Positions 26,938-36,800 of a stretch of 64,000 nt of DNA are shown piece by piece. The stretch covers positions 372,001 through 436,000 of the forward strand of contig NZ_JAIXUB010000015.1 in assembly GCF_027484205.1 (NCBI RefSeq). The letters are read 5' to 3'. The notes under the pieces were generated by a model. That model was not told where the DNA came from and searched no databases. It was given only the letters and a program-made list of their open reading frames with translations. This DNA comes from Flavobacterium sp. (GTDB taxonomy: Bacteria; Bacteroidota; Bacteroidia; Flavobacteriales; Flavobacteriaceae). The position numbers were made by a program, and so were the translations under genes. Position 1 is the first letter of the stretch; each line of letters opens with the position of its first letter.

Positions 26938-27381
26938 TTACTTTCTTTTTTCAGCAAAAAAACGTTTCATCAAGTCGCCACATTCTTGAGCTAAAACACC
27001 TTGATTTACTTGAGTTTTTGGATGCAATTTAGTTCCTAAAGTTAAAAATCCACGTTGTTCGTCTCGAGCACCAAAAACAATTTTAGAAATTTGACTCCAA
27101 TACAAAGCACCAGCGCACATTTGACAAGGTTCGAGTGTAACGTATAAAGTACAATCTTTTAAGTATTTTCCACCAAGAAAATTTGCAGCAGCAGTTATCG
27201 ATTGCATTTCTGCATGAGCTGTGACATCGTTTAATAATTCGGTTAAATTATGACTTCTTGCAATGACTTTGTTATCAATTACAATGATTGCACCAACAGG
27301 AATTTCACCTTTTTCAAAAGCGGTTTCGGCTTCTTGCAAAGCTTTTTTCATAAAGTATTCGTCGGTGAAAATGTTTTCCAT
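26938..27381 (-). CDS. tadA: tRNA-specific adenosine deaminase
   Basis: Deaminates A34 of tRNA-Arg(ACG) to inosine. The 147 residues include the zinc/catalytic motifs HAEMQS and PCQMCAGAL of the cytidine-deaminase fold, the IPVGAIIV strand and the C-terminal RFFAEKRK tail. It is a single gene; its upstream flank is the decayed toxin-antitoxin pair. Confidence 0.95.
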   Translation of the reverse strand: MENIFTDEYFMKKALQEAETAFEKGEIPVGAIIVIDNKVIARSHNLTELLNDVTAHAEMQSITAAANFLGGKYLKDCTLYVTLEPCQMCAGALYWSQISKIVFGARDEQRGFLTLGTKLHPKTQVNQGVLAQECGDLMKRFFAEKRK

Positions 27382-27424
27382 TTATTTTGAATTCATTTCA
27401 AAATCTGCTGATTGTTAGTTAGGT

Positions 27425-27705
27425 TTATTTATCAGAATAATGTCCGAGAGCAGCAACTACAAAAACGGTTACAACATCTTTGTCAACACTATAAATTAAT
27501 CGGTCTTTTTGGCTCAATCATCTTGATCAATAACCTGATAAATTATTTTTTAAAGCTTCGGGATTACCTATGTCAGAATACGGGGTTTCTGCTAATTCAA
27601 TAAAAATTTTCTCAATCTTTTTATAACAGCTTTATTACCAGATTTAAGATGAAATTGAATTTCAACTTGTGCAGAAGGTTCTACTTCAATCCTAAACTCT
27701 CCCAT
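27425..27705 (-). pseudogene. Decayed YoeB/Txe-type (RelE fold) toxin
   Basis: Reading from ATG at 27705, the frame starts MGEFRIEVEPSAQVEIQFHLK and then needs a +1 shift in an A run to continue as KIFIELAETPYSDIGNPEAL. The family core after NLSGY is broken by two nonsense codons where Trp and Arg are expected, before continuing QKDRLIYSVDKD and ending ALGHYSDK. The C-terminal HY-type ending and the NLSGYWSRR-like core identify a YoeB-family mRNA interferase. One frameshift and two stops mean it is inactive. Confidence 0.8.
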
Positions 27706-27937
27706 AAATTATTAGGATTAATTTCTTTCCAATTTTTTCTTTTTTCAGGATTGTTTATGCTCTCATCACGTTCTAAAATCATTTTCACAAATTCAGGATT
27801 GTAGATTTCGTCTTCTTTTTCCTCCTAGCTTTCTATGATTTCGATTCCTTTCGCATCTTTAAAAAATGTTTCCGTCATGGCTCTAAAAGCTTTTCCTGCT
27901 TTTGTACGTTCTTAATTTTTATAGTGAAAGTTGTCAT
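27681..27937 (-). pseudogene. Decayed antitoxin of the YoeB-type module
   Basis: The frame starts MTTFTIKIKNVQK, requires a frameshift to reach AGKAFRAMTETFFKD, then meets an in-frame TAG after GIEIIES, and resumes EEKEDEIYNPEFVKMI to a stop 25 bases inside the toxin start. The overlap with the toxin and the small size fit a type II antitoxin. Both partners have decayed, so the module is a relic. Confidence 0.7.
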
Positions 27938-28105
27938 ATTTATATGATTTTGAATTACAAATATACAAATTACAATAAAAGTAAGACCTTTTCTTTGAAG
28001 TTAAATACGAATTATTGCTTTATTTCGTTAATTTTAAAAGCTAAAATTTCATTATTAATATCCAAAATTTGGTTTCAACAAAATAGTAATAAAAAAATAA
28101 ATATT

Positions 28106-30061
28106 ATGTCAATAAATCCACTAGATGATTTTGATGAAAAAAGTCAAGAAATGCTTAAAAGTATGAAGTTTATAGATATGAATACTTTTTACGATATGAA
28201 AAATGAAAATAGATTTATCGATCCTTTAGAATCAATAAGAACTACTAGGAGTTTTGAGGATATATCAAATGAAATAGCAATGGAAATTCCATTTGGTAAA
28301 AAGAGCATGTTTTATAAATTACCTGATGGCAGTTTTGTTGAAAACAATATTGATAAAAAACTTTTAGCTCAACAAATAATCAAATATACAAGTTCAAAAA
28401 GTAAGTTGGTTTATAATCTTGTTCGTTACAATGTTGGTATAATTTCTAATTTTATATTAGATAATGAAATAATTGATGTCAAAACTGAATTAAATACTTT
28501 ATCAGGTGAAATAGATTTTTCAAGAAACCCAAGTTTTAAATTCAACTTTGATATTGAAAAGCAAAAATCGGAGTATAAACTATTTTATGAATTTGTTAAA
28601 TTTAAAAATTCTGCTAATTTCAATAGAGTAGCAATCATTTTAACTTTCTACAGATATTTAGATTTTAACTTTTTTCTTAGTGAGTTAAACAAAGAATTGA
28701 TTCTTACAACGCAGGAAAGAATAAAGAAAGAGTTAAAAAGTGCATTTATTTTAGCAAAAGACAAATCCGAGGTTCTAGATTTTATATATGAAACAGCACC
28801 CGATTTTGCTTTGAGCGAAAGAGGTGATGAATATTTATTTGAAGATTTAATATTATTATCAAAACAAACTATTAATACTTGGGGAACTAACGAGAATATA
28901 TCTATAATAAATTTATTAAAGGCAATTAAAAACAAACAATGGTTTGCAGATAAAGTTAATAAAAATCCGGATGTTATTAGAGGTTTATTAGAGAATTTTA
29001 ATGATGCATATGTAAATGTGTTAATTGATATTTTGGTATCTATTGGAAATTCTGTTTGGACTGAGATAGAATTGGAAAATTCAATACAATTTTCCTTAAA
29101 TTCATTTGATAATGATTATGATGCGGATAATTTTATTGATTCAAGAATAGCATATTGGTGTGGATACGATAAACAAGAAAAAAAGTTTGAAGTTGGGTAT
29201 TCAATTCACCAATATGATAAGTCAAACGTTCCTTTTAAAACCATTCCTCAAACTCTAGGATTTGCAGCGGCATATTTTCCGTTAAAAATTCAAGTTGAAA
29301 AGGAGAAAAAGTATATACCAACATTTATTGGAGAATACATCACTAATCTACAATTAAAAGAAGATAAGGATATAGTTTTAAATGATTTAGTTTCAATGCT
29401 TCTACCTGAGTTTAGGATTTCTACAAAAGCAGTATCAAACTTAACAAAACTATTTAGTGGTAAAAAAGTACAGACTGTTGACGAACTAATTGAGATTTTA
29501 AATGAAATTGATAGCACTGTAAAAGCAACTGAGCTTGAAAATTATGGTATAGAGGTTTTGTTTAGAGGAACCACAAGAAATGCCCAAGGAGATCTTTTTT
29601 TAGGAAATAATAATAGTATTATAAATGGAGCATCTACTTCCACAGATCCGATAAGAGCAGTGATTTTTGGTATTGAATCTTCATCCAAGCCAGGTGCAAA
29701 AGGAGTTTTACAAATTTTTGCACCTAAAAATTTAAAAGGATTAAATTTACAAGCACCTCAAAGAGGAAGATTTTCACTAGAGTTAGAAGTGATTATTAAC
29801 ACCTCGCCCGAAAATTTATCAAATTTTGCTGTAAAGGAAATCGCAATAGAAGATGCAAGAAAATTGGTTGAAGAGGTTTATGGTATTAGTTTGGATACTA
29901 GAATTACAACAAGAGGTAGTGCTGATTTATGGTTGGCTGAGACTAAAAAACTTAATCCAAGAGAAGCATTAGAATTTTCAAAAAAATTAATAAAACTTAA
30001 AGATGCAAATAAAGTATATAAATTTGTTAAGCCACCAATTCAAACAAATGATAAAAAATAG
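28106..30061 (+). CDS. Large protein with C-terminal ADP-ribosyltransferase-like domain (putative toxin)
   Basis: The best start is ATG at 28106 (MSINPLDDFDEK), preceded by an A-rich leader; an earlier in-frame start gives a non-natural Lys/Tyr/Asn-rich extension. The 651 residues have no signal peptide or membrane helix. About 1-450 is a helical region I do not recognise. The C-terminal part carries a complete R-S-E signature: Arg487 in LFRGTT, Ser510-Thr-Ser512 in GASTSTDP and Glu559-x-Glu561 in SLELEV. This is the pattern of arginine-type mono-ADP-ribosyltransferases. I infer a modifying toxin or effector. Delivery route unknown; the two small genes downstream are immunity candidates. Confidence 0.62.
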   Translation: MSINPLDDFDEKSQEMLKSMKFIDMNTFYDMKNENRFIDPLESIRTTRSFEDISNEIAMEIPFGKKSMFYKLPDGSFVENNIDKKLLAQQIIKYTSSKSKLVYNLVRYNVGIISNFILDNEIIDVKTELNTLSGEIDFSRNPSFKFNFDIEKQKSEYKLFYEFVKFKNSANFNRVAIILTFYRYLDFNFFLSELNKELILTTQERIKKELKSAFILAKDKSEVLDFIYETAPDFALSERGDEYLFEDLILLSKQTINTWGTNENISIINLLKAIKNKQWFADKVNKNPDVIRGLLENFNDAYVNVLIDILVSIGNSVWTEIELENSIQFSLNSFDNDYDADNFIDSRIAYWCGYDKQEKKFEVGYSIHQYDKSNVPFKTIPQTLGFAAAYFPLKIQVEKEKKYIPTFIGEYITNLQLKEDKDIVLNDLVSMLLPEFRISTKAVSNLTKLFSGKKVQTVDELIEILNEIDSTVKATELENYGIEVLFRGTTRNAQGDLFLGNNNSIINGASTSTDPIRAVIFGIESSSKPGAKGVLQIFAPKNLKGLNLQAPQRGRFSLELEVIINTSPENLSNFAVKEIAIEDARKLVEEVYGISLDTRITTRGSADLWLAETKKLNPREALEFSKKLIKLKDANKVYKFVKPPIQTNDKK

Positions 30062-30233
30062 TACTAGAGTTATAAAAATTTAAAAAAGTTATCATTAGAA
30101 TTTAAAATTTATAAAGTTTAAAAAATTCTTCAAAACTAGTCTAATAATTTTCAAAATTGTATGAATCCTTAATATTGAGTAGTGATTAACGATTTATACA
30201 AATATCAAATTCAACAAGTAACAAAGCAATAAC

Positions 30234-30716
30234 ATGAACAAATTAGTTTTAGAAATATTGGGCAAATTAAATGAAAAAGAAAATTTGCTGATAAAAAAAC
30301 CTTTTTTAGGCGCAATGAGCATGTTATCCAATAAGGATATCTCTAAATATAAGCTGCCGAAAATAGATAGAAATAATTATATATATATAATGAACACTAG
30401 GAATGAAGGTGATTTGTTATTAGGAGAAAAGTATAATGTGATTTTTTCAATAGGAAACCCAAAAGAATATTTAAAATCAGATGTAGAGGTTGATTATTTA
30501 TCAATGAATGAAGATGATAATATTAAATTAATGCCCGATGGAAAAGGAGGTTTTGTGGGATTGAAGTTTAAAAATGAGGTGCCTGAAATCACAAAATTTC
30601 TTAAACAAAACGATGATGAACAATTCGACAACAATATTCATAGCTTTTTGTTTTTTACAACACAAGAAGTAATGAATAAAATTTTAGATGAATTAGATAA
30701 GGTTGAAAATGTGTAG
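30234..30716 (+). CDS. Unknown 160-residue protein after the ADP-ribosyltransferase
   Basis: A soluble protein without signal peptide or membrane segment, rich in Asn, Lys and Asp, with mixed alpha/beta character (KNEVPEITKFLKQ, FLFFTTQEVMNKIL). I do not recognise a family. It lies 172 bases after the ADP-ribosyltransferase gene and slightly overlaps the next small gene. Position and size suit an immunity or adaptor protein for the putative toxin, but no sequence motif proves it. Confidence 0.5.
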   Translation: MNKLVLEILGKLNEKENLLIKKPFLGAMSMLSNKDISKYKLPKIDRNNYIYIMNTRNEGDLLLGEKYNVIFSIGNPKEYLKSDVEVDYLSMNEDDNIKLMPDGKGGFVGLKFKNEVPEITKFLKQNDDEQFDNNIHSFLFFTTQEVMNKILDELDKVENV

Positions 30717-30960
30717 AATTAAACATTTAATTGATAAAAAGTCTTTATCTGAATTTACTGATATGTTTGAATACGGAAACGCATCAACTGTAAATTGGTT
30801 AATTTCTAAATTGAAAATTATCAAATCAATTATAGATAATGGTCATTTTGTAAGTATTGAAGGTGATGATATTATAACGCTAAAGACACATGAGGATTTA
30901 AAAATTTGGATATCAAAACTTTTTGATGAGGTATCAATAGAAGAGGTCTATAAAACTTAA
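30709..30960 (+). CDS. Unknown 83-residue protein, overlaps the previous gene
   Basis: Starts at ATG 30709 (MCRIKHLIDKKS), overlapping the upstream gene by 8 bases, which indicates coupling. A TTG six bases earlier is a weaker alternative. It is small, acidic and probably helical, with no recognised domain. As the last gene of the ADP-ribosyltransferase cluster it may be a second immunity or accessory protein. Confidence 0.5.
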   Translation: MCRIKHLIDKKSLSEFTDMFEYGNASTVNWLISKLKIIKSIIDNGHFVSIEGDDIITLKTHEDLKIWISKLFDEVSIEEVYKT

Positions 30961-31023
30961 ATAGATATATGTTTGTGAAGTATTAATATTTTATTTTTTT
31001 AAGTTAACATTAAAACAAAACCC

Positions 31024-31031
31024 TAACTTTG
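31024..31031 (+). promoter_or_regulatory. -7 element of the dxs promoter
   Basis: TAACTTTG matches TAnnTTTG and lies 14 bases before the dxs ATG. A TTAAC about 20 bases upstream may stand in for the -33 TTG. Confidence 0.5.
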
Positions 31032-31045
31032 CTTTTTAAAATCCG

Positions 31046-32827
31046 ATGAAAAGCAACCTAATTCAAAACATCAATAATCCATCCGATTTGAAAAAATTGG
31101 AAACATCGCAATTGCCTCAATTGGCTAAAGAGTTGCGTGATTTTATTATTGATGTTGTTTCGGTAAAAGAAGGACATCTTGGCGCAAGTCTTGGTGTGAT
31201 TGAACTGACAATTGCTTTGCATTATGTTTTTGATACACCCAATGATTTATTGGTTTGGGATGTTGGTCATCAAGCTTATGGACATAAAATTCTAACGGAA
31301 CGAAAAGATAATTTTCACACTAATCGGCAACTTGAAGGCATTTCTGGCTTTCCAAAACGGAGTGAGAGTGTTTATGATACTTTTGGTGTAGGACATTCGT
31401 CAACTTCTATTTCTGCGGCATTAGGAATGGCCATTGCATCACAACTTAAAGGAGAAAGTAAACATCATATTGCGGTTATTGGTGACGCTTCAATTGCAAG
31501 CGGAATGGCGTTTGAAGGATTAAATCATGCTGGAGTTACTGATGCGAATTTGTTGGTAATTTTAAACGATAATGCTATAGGTATTGATCCAAGTGTTGGC
31601 GCTTTGAAAAACTATTTAACTTCTGTTAAAGAAGGAAAAAATCCGAAGCAGAATAATATGATTAAATCGTTAAACTTTGATTATTCTGGACCAATCGACG
31701 GACATGATTTTGAAGCTTTGATTTCCGAATTAGAGCGACTGAAAAAAGTAAAAGGGCCAAAATTTCTTCATATAATAACTACCAAAGGTAAAGGTTTACA
31801 ACAAGCCGAAGAAGACCAAGTAAAATATCATGCGCCAGGAAAATTCGACAAAAATACTGGTGAAATTCATCCAAAATCGGAAGAAAATTTACCTCCAAAA
31901 TTTCAAGATGTTTTTGGTTGGACTTTAGTTGAATTGGCTACAAATAATCCAAAAATTATTGGAATTACACCTGCAATGCCAAGTGGAAGTTCGTTAAAAT
32001 TCATGATGGATGCTTTTCCTGATAGAGCTTTTGATGTTGGAATTGCCGAACAACATGCGGTAACTCTCGCAGCTGGAATGGCAACACAAGGAATGGTTGT
32101 TTTTTGCAATATTTATTCTACTTTTTTGCAACGCGCTTATGACCAAGTGATTCACGATGTGGCTTTGCAGAATTTGCCAGTGATATTTTGTTTAGACAGA
32201 GCAGGATTAGTGGGTGAAGATGGCGCAACGCATCACGGAGTTTTTGATTTGGCGTACTTGAGATGCATTCCAAATATGATTATTTATGCTCCGAAGGATG
32301 AAATCGATTTGCGAAACATATTATATACGGCTTCGTTGGGATTAAATCATCCGATTGCCATTCGTTATCCGCGCGGAAGAGGAAAGTTTGCAGATTTTAG
32401 AAAGCAGATTTCAGATGATAAATTTCAAAATATTGAAATTGGGAAGGCTCATTTGTTGAAAAGCGGAACTAAAATGGCTGTTCTATCAACTGGATTTATT
32501 GGAAACAATGTGAGTTTGGCTTTGGATAAAATTTCAAATACTGATGAAGTTGCTCATTATGATTTTGGATTTGTAAAACCATTAGACGAAACAATGTTGC
32601 ATGAAATTTTCAATTCATTTGAAACCATTATTACTATTGAAGACGGCGTAATTAAAGGAGGATTTGGTTCTGGAATTATCGAATTTGCCTCTGAGAATAA
32701 TTATAAAAATACTATTAAAACTCTTGGAATTCCTGTTGATTTTATCGAACATGGAACTGTTGAAGAGTTGCAACAAATCTGTAAAATTGACGTTAAAAGT
32801 TTAGAAAAACTTTTTTCTACTATTTGA
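31046..32827 (+). CDS. dxs: 1-deoxy-D-xylulose-5-phosphate synthase
   Basis: First step of the MEP isoprenoid pathway, joining pyruvate and glyceraldehyde 3-phosphate with thiamine diphosphate. The 593 residues have LLVWDVGHQAYGHKILTER near the start, the TPP motif GDASIASGMAFEGLNHAG ending in NDN, and the second-domain signature AEQHAVTLAAGMA with DRAGLVGEDGATHHG. Length is slightly under the usual ~620. Isoprenoid supply fits the polyprenyl synthase 9 kb downstream, but the two are not in one operon. Confidence 0.96.
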   Translation: MKSNLIQNINNPSDLKKLETSQLPQLAKELRDFIIDVVSVKEGHLGASLGVIELTIALHYVFDTPNDLLVWDVGHQAYGHKILTERKDNFHTNRQLEGISGFPKRSESVYDTFGVGHSSTSISAALGMAIASQLKGESKHHIAVIGDASIASGMAFEGLNHAGVTDANLLVILNDNAIGIDPSVGALKNYLTSVKEGKNPKQNNMIKSLNFDYSGPIDGHDFEALISELERLKKVKGPKFLHIITTKGKGLQQAEEDQVKYHAPGKFDKNTGEIHPKSEENLPPKFQDVFGWTLVELATNNPKIIGITPAMPSGSSLKFMMDAFPDRAFDVGIAEQHAVTLAAGMATQGMVVFCNIYSTFLQRAYDQVIHDVALQNLPVIFCLDRAGLVGEDGATHHGVFDLAYLRCIPNMIIYAPKDEIDLRNILYTASLGLNHPIAIRYPRGRGKFADFRKQISDDKFQNIEIGKAHLLKSGTKMAVLSTGFIGNNVSLALDKISNTDEVAHYDFGFVKPLDETMLHEIFNSFETIITIEDGVIKGGFGSGIIEFASENNYKNTIKTLGIPVDFIEHGTVEELQQICKIDVKSLEKLFSTI

Positions 32828-32863
32828 TTTTACGATTTTTGTGCAACTTTAAAATTATTTTTG

Positions 32864-33814
32864 ATGCGATTGTTTTTTAAATCCTCTGTTTTTGTACTTC
32901 TTTTTTTATCTCAATTATCTTTTTCACAACTTATCCAAACAAAATTACCCGATACTATATCACATTGGGAACAAAAAAACGTAGTTGGTTTTGATATAAG
33001 TCAAATTGCTTTTATGAATTGGAATGCGGGTGGAAATAGCTCGGTTTCGGGTTTGTTGAAAGGTAATTTTGTTAGAAAATATTCCAATAATAATATCAAA
33101 TGGTTGAATGAACTAATTGTTCGATATGGTGTAAACAAACAAGATGGTGTTGAACTTAGAAAAACGGATGACACTTTTCAAGTGAATTCAACTTTTGGAT
33201 ATAGAAAAGATACAATTTCTAATTGGTATCATTCTGCAAAGTTTAATTTTAACACTCAGTTTACAAATGGTTATTCTTATCCAAATACTGATAAAGCTAT
33301 TTCAAAACTATTTGCACCTGCTTATATATTTTTAGGTATTGGTGCTGAGTATGTAAACAAAGAAAAAAAACTAACCGTTTATTTATCTCCATTGACTCAA
33401 AAAACGACTTTAGTTTTAGATCAAACACTTGCTAATCAAGGTGCTTTTGGAGTTGATAAAGCTTCATATGATGTAGATGGTAATTTGATTTCAAAAGGGA
33501 AAAAGTCTAGAACAGAGTTAGGTGTTTTAGTAACAAGTGGTTATAAAAAAGAGCTTTGGAAAAATATAACTTTTGAAAACAGAATGAGTTTGTATTCTGA
33601 TTATATCAATAATTTTGGGAACATTGATATGGATTGGCAAATGCAGTTAGATTTAATTGTCAATGAATATGTGAGGGCAAACATTGGCACACATTTAATT
33701 TATGATGATGATATAAAAGCTAAAGAGGAATTTGCTGGTGAACAAATAACTGTTGGGCCAAAAGTGCAATTAAAGCAAATGTTAGGAATAGGATTAGTTT
33801 ATAATTTTAAATAA
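32864..33814 (+). CDS. DUF3078 domain protein (exported, probable outer-membrane barrel)
   Basis: A signal peptide (MRLFFKSSVFVLL to about SFSQ) precedes a 316-residue protein with the DUF3078 pattern: GFDISQIAFMNWNAGG, then alternating strands ending in an aromatic-rich C-terminus (GLVYNFK). The strand pattern suggests an outer-membrane barrel. It starts 36 bases after dxs on the same strand and is probably co-transcribed. Function unknown for the family. ATG at 32864 is preferred to the TTG one codon earlier. Confidence 0.8.
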   Translation: MRLFFKSSVFVLLFLSQLSFSQLIQTKLPDTISHWEQKNVVGFDISQIAFMNWNAGGNSSVSGLLKGNFVRKYSNNNIKWLNELIVRYGVNKQDGVELRKTDDTFQVNSTFGYRKDTISNWYHSAKFNFNTQFTNGYSYPNTDKAISKLFAPAYIFLGIGAEYVNKEKKLTVYLSPLTQKTTLVLDQTLANQGAFGVDKASYDVDGNLISKGKKSRTELGVLVTSGYKKELWKNITFENRMSLYSDYINNFGNIDMDWQMQLDLIVNEYVRANIGTHLIYDDDIKAKEEFAGEQITVGPKVQLKQMLGIGLVYNFK

Positions 33815-33846
33815 AAAAAGCTCCGAAATTAATTCGGAGCTTTTTG
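33815..33846. terminator. Bidirectional terminator between the DUF3078 gene and the RND operon
   Basis: AAAAAGCTCCGAA-ATTAA-TTCGGAGCTTTTT has a 13-base stem with an A run on one side and T on the other, serving both converging units. Confidence 0.9.
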
Positions 33847-33863
33847 TTTAATCAATATTTATA

Positions 33864-36800
33864 TTAATCTTCTATTGCTAATTTTCTGTTTTCTCTTCTA
33901 TCTCGTAACCAGTATTTTACTCGTTTTACCAAGTAGAACATTACTGGAACCATAACTAGAGTTAAGACAGTTGCATAAGTCAATCCGAAGATGATGGTCC
34001 ATGCTAATGGTCCCCAAAATATTACGTTATCACCACCAATAAATAAGTGAGGATTTAAATCAGTAATCAATCCGAAGAAGTCAAAGTTTAAACCGATTGC
34101 TAGTGGAATTAATCCAAGAACAGCTGTTAACGCCGTAAGTAATACCGGACGTAAACGAGATTTTCCAGATTCGATAATTACTTCTTTTATTTCTTCTAAT
34201 GATAAATCGTCGTGACTGTTCAAATGTTTATCAGCTACTTTTTTGTCTAATAAAAGTACAAAGAAGTCCATTAATACAATTCCGTTTTTCACTACAATTC
34301 CCGCAAGTGAAATAATTCCCATCATGGTCATTAAGATAACGAAATCCATATTTGCAATTACATAGCCATAAAATACACCACTAAAACTTAGTAATACAGT
34401 AAATAATATTACCATAGTTTTTGAAACAGAGTTGAATTGTAAAACAATGATAATTGTAATTCCTGCTAAGGCTAAGAACAACGCATACATCAAGAAGCTT
34501 TGATTTTTTCCTTGCTCTTCTTGAACTCCTGAAAACGAATACGTTACTGTTTTTGGTAGTTTGTATCCTTTTAATTCCGTTTGAATTTGTTTTGAAATTT
34601 CATCGCCATTAAAACCTGTCAAAACATTAGAATAAATCGTCATGATTCGTTTTTGATTTTTTCTTTTGATTTGATTGTAAGTTGTAACTTTCTCTGTTTG
34701 AGAAACAGCAGAAATTGGCACTTGCATCATTTGACCATTGTTTTGATTTCTGAATGTTAACGATTGGTTGAACAATACATTTTCATTCTTACGTTGGTCA
34801 TCTTGCATACGCATTGTGATATTATAATCGTCATCACCTTCTTTATAAGTTGAGATTTCTTGACCATAAACCGAACGACGCAAATTGAATCCTAGTTGAC
34901 CTGTAGAAACTCCTAAACTTCCTGCGCTTACTCGGTCAACTTTTACTTCAAGCTCTGGACTTTCTTTGTTCACATCAACACTCAATCTTTCAATTCCTGG
35001 AATATTTTTAGCATTTATGAAAGCAATCATTTTATCAGCTTCTTTCAACATTACATCATAATCAATACCAGTTAATTGGATACTAATTGGATAACCTGCT
35101 GGCGGACCATTTGAATCTTTTTCTACGGTTACGGTTGCTCCAGCAATTCCTTTTACTTTAGCACGAATTTCTTCTAAAACATCGGCTGTATTGACACCTT
35201 TTCTAAATTTGAATTCAGAGAAATTTACCGTAACTTTTCCTTTATAAGGAGTTTCAGATGCTGAACCTGCATCAACATTAGGATTTCCTGCGCCAACACC
35301 TACTTGCGAAACAATAGATTCTGCTAAATAATTCTCTTTTGTATTTTCATCAACATATTTACTTAAAATCGTGATGACTTGTTTTTCTACAAATAAGGTA
35401 GCTTTATTCGTTTTAGAAATATCTGTTCCTTGTGGATATTCTATGTAGGTAATTACTTGATTTGGAATATTATCTGGAAAAAACAATACTTTTCTTGGGA
35501 AAATTCCAAGCAAAATAAATGAGAAGAATAATAAACCAATAATTCCAACTAAAGCAAACCAAGCTTTTCTTCCTGTTAATATTTTAGCTAAGAAATTCTT
35601 GTATTTATCTTCCATTTTTGGGAAGAAATTGTATTGAAAATCTTGTGTCCATTGGTATAATTTTAACTTATACAACCACATTAAACCAAGTGAAATGATC
35701 GATAAATGTCCAATTGCTCTTGCAAATTTTGAATCATAAATATTTCCAAGAAGTACAAATATAACTGCTACTATTGTAAAGATTATAGAATATAATTTTG
35801 CCGATTTTTTAGAAACATTTTTATCGGTTGTATCCATCGAACCTCCAGTCATGGCAGCGTTTACAACCATTGCCACGAATAACGATGCTGTTAATGTTAC
35901 CGATAGCGTAATTGGGAAATATTTCATGAATTTACCCATTGTTCCTGGCCATAATAAGAAAGGTAAAAACGCCATCAATGTAGTTGCTGTTGAGGATATT
36001 ACAGGCCAAGCTATTTCACCAATACCTATTTTAGAAGCAGAAATACGATCCATTCCTTTTTGCATATTGGCAAATACGTTGTCGACCACAACAATTCCGT
36101 CATCAACTAGCATTCCTAATCCCATTACTAATCCAAAAAGAACCATTGTATTTAAGGTTAGTCCAAATGCTGATAGAATACTAAACGCCATCAACATCGA
36201 TAATGGAATTGCTGCTCCAACAAATAGTGAATTTCTTAATCCCATGGTGAACATCAACACAATCATAACTAACACAATACCAAAAATGATGTGGTTAGAA
36301 AGTTCGTCTACTTGGTGTTCAACTCTTGATGATTGGTCATTGGTTAATTGTAATTCTAAGTTAGATGGCAAATAAGATACTTTAGCTTTTTCTAATTTTT
36401 CTTTTACTTGCTCAATGGCAGAAATCATGTTTTGATTAGAACGTTTTTTCACATTAAGCATTACCACTTCTTTACCCGATTCACGAGCGTAAGTAGTTTT
36501 TTCTTTTTCTTTAAAACTTATTGTTGCAATATCTTTTAGATAAACAGCTCCACCATAAGATTTGATAATAATATTTTCAAGCTCTTTAGGGTCTTTAATT
36601 TCTCCAACGATTCTAATATTATTTCTTGAACCTTGCGAAACTAAATTTCCACCTGAAAGTGTCATATTTTCATATTTCACTGCATTTTGAATCTCATCAA
36701 AAGAAACTTGTGCTGCGGTCATTTTGAAAATATCAACAGCAATTTCTACTTCTTTATCATCAACTCCAAGAATATCTACTTTTTTAACTTCTGGGATTTC

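Noticed and set aside
27902-28105. N-terminal extension of the ADP-ribosyltransferase frame
   Set aside because: It overlaps the antitoxin relic and has Tyr/Lys/Asn-rich non-protein-like content; ATG 28106 has a normal A-rich leader.
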